A stretch of DNA of 38,253 nt from contig JAHPYV010000001.1 in NCBI GenBank assembly GCA_019058495.1, forward strand, positions 1 to 38,253. Direction: 5' to 3'. The DNA is from Promethearchaeati archaeon (lineage in GTDB: Archaea > Asgardarchaeota > Atabeyarchaeia > Atabeyarchaeales > Atabeyarchaeaceae). This document shows, piece by piece, positions 37,527 through 38,253 of the stretch (position 1 is its first letter; every line of letters starts with the position of its first letter). Below the pieces are notes generated by a model. It made no database searches. It saw only the letters and a program-made list of their open reading frames with translations, and was not told the DNA's origin. Both the position numbers and the translations under genes were made by a program.

Positions 37527-38253
37527 TTACTGTATTATTCGACGCATTCGAACGTTGATTGCCTCCAGAAGCTCAGAAGCATCGTCCATAGATTCCAGTT
37601 CATCTCTGCTTACAACAGGGACCCCTTTTACTAAACTCGAACGGGGGCGATCCAGCACAAACATTGCAAGTGATCTCACGATGTTGGAGAAGCTTCCAAT
37701 GGCCTCTATTCTGTTCTGGACTCTTCTTTCTGCAACATGTCCGACGCCTGTAACTACAACGTCATTTCTCTCGCGAGTATATGTTATAGCGTCGAAAGGA
37801 GTTCCCTTCGACCACACGACTTTCAGACCTAGATCCGAAAGAACCTTTCCAACGCTCTCCTCAATTTCGTCATCTAATGATCTGGCAACAGCTTTACCTT
37901 CAACAACTCCCCCTTCAACACTCCATGAGAGTATGTTGAATGGAACCGTTACAGAAGTCTGGAGCAACTCTTCAAGCTTGACTGCTGTATCCAACGTGCT
38001 GTCCATTTCATTCCTTTCATACTCGTATATCGTCCGCCTCGAGACTCCAAGGATTTCAGCCATGCCTCCGAGCGAGAATGAACCTTTCCCTCTCTCTCGT
38101 CTTATCTTTTCTCCATTCAAATGAACGTAGAATCCGCCTCTCTTTGCATATACAACTGGGAACACGCCATGGAGCAACGCCTGTTCAAGCGTGCTGTAGC
38201 TGATAGCTGGTATGCCAAACCTTTCGTATAATGTCTCATCTTCGACTTTGCCC
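37527..38253 (-). CDS. HTH transcriptional regulator, partial (runs off the window edge)
   Basis: EKIRRERGKGSFSLGGMAEILGVSRRTIYEYERNEMDSTLDTAVKLEELL; frame stays open upstream to 38253 (GKVEDETLYERFGIPAISYSTLEQALLHG...). Confidence 0.85.
   Translation of the reverse strand, partial: GKVEDETLYERFGIPAISYSTLEQALLHGVFPVVYAKRGGFYVHLNGEKIRRERGKGSFSLGGMAEILGVSRRTIYEYERNEMDSTLDTAVKLEELLQTSVTVPFNILSWSVEGGVVEGKAVARSLDDEIEESVGKVLSDLGLKVVWSKGTPFDAITYTRERNDVVVTGVGHVAERRVQNRIEAIGSFSNIVRSLAMFVLDRPRSSLVKGVPVVSRDELESMDDASELLEAINVRMRRIIQ

Noticed and set aside
1-38253. CRISPR arrays, rRNA, tRNA genes, transposases, integrases
   Set aside because: Looked for spaced direct repeats, tRNA T-arm/acceptor patterns and recombinase motifs; none could be supported by eye. 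Apart from the LAGLIDADG-like ORF no mobile-element protein was seen.

Overview
Archaeal chromosomal window that looks TACK/Thaumarchaeota-like by gene content (ScpAB-SMC, TFE-beta, NurA/HerA, RfcS/RfcL, Nop5/fibrillarin, Gar1-TFB, SRP19, S8e). Most of it is housekeeping: pyrG-nurA-herA operon, purA, an HD-domain protein, a CoA-transferase next to SCP2-type proteins, rfcS-rfcL-truA, a molybdopterin cluster (mobB, two tandem moeA, moaB, moaC), pyrK-pyrD, nop5-flpA, smc-scpA-scpB, srp19, rps8e, tfb-gar1, tfeB, trm1 and three HTH regulators. The standout is 4889-7998. A 720-aa ORF with an N-terminal charged, internally duplicated region and a C-terminal HTH plus two LAGLIDADG-type motifs sits in front of pyrG. 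A second, diverged copy of the first 14 codons of pyrG lies just beyond its 3' end, in the same orientation as pyrG. I read this as a free-standing homing-endonuclease element that inserted at the pyrG P-loop coding site, supplied a replacement pyrG 5' end and left the original 5' end stranded about 3 kb away. Next to it (8045-8249) is a dense set of predicted hairpins, a candidate structured RNA. Other points: an insertion in a conserved CTP synthase loop, an Fe-S/CCG protein fused to the same SCP2-like domain found in its neighbour, a decayed ORF at 12134-12320, and a dyad-rich leader before an HTH regulator. All assignments are by eye; no search or folding program was run.
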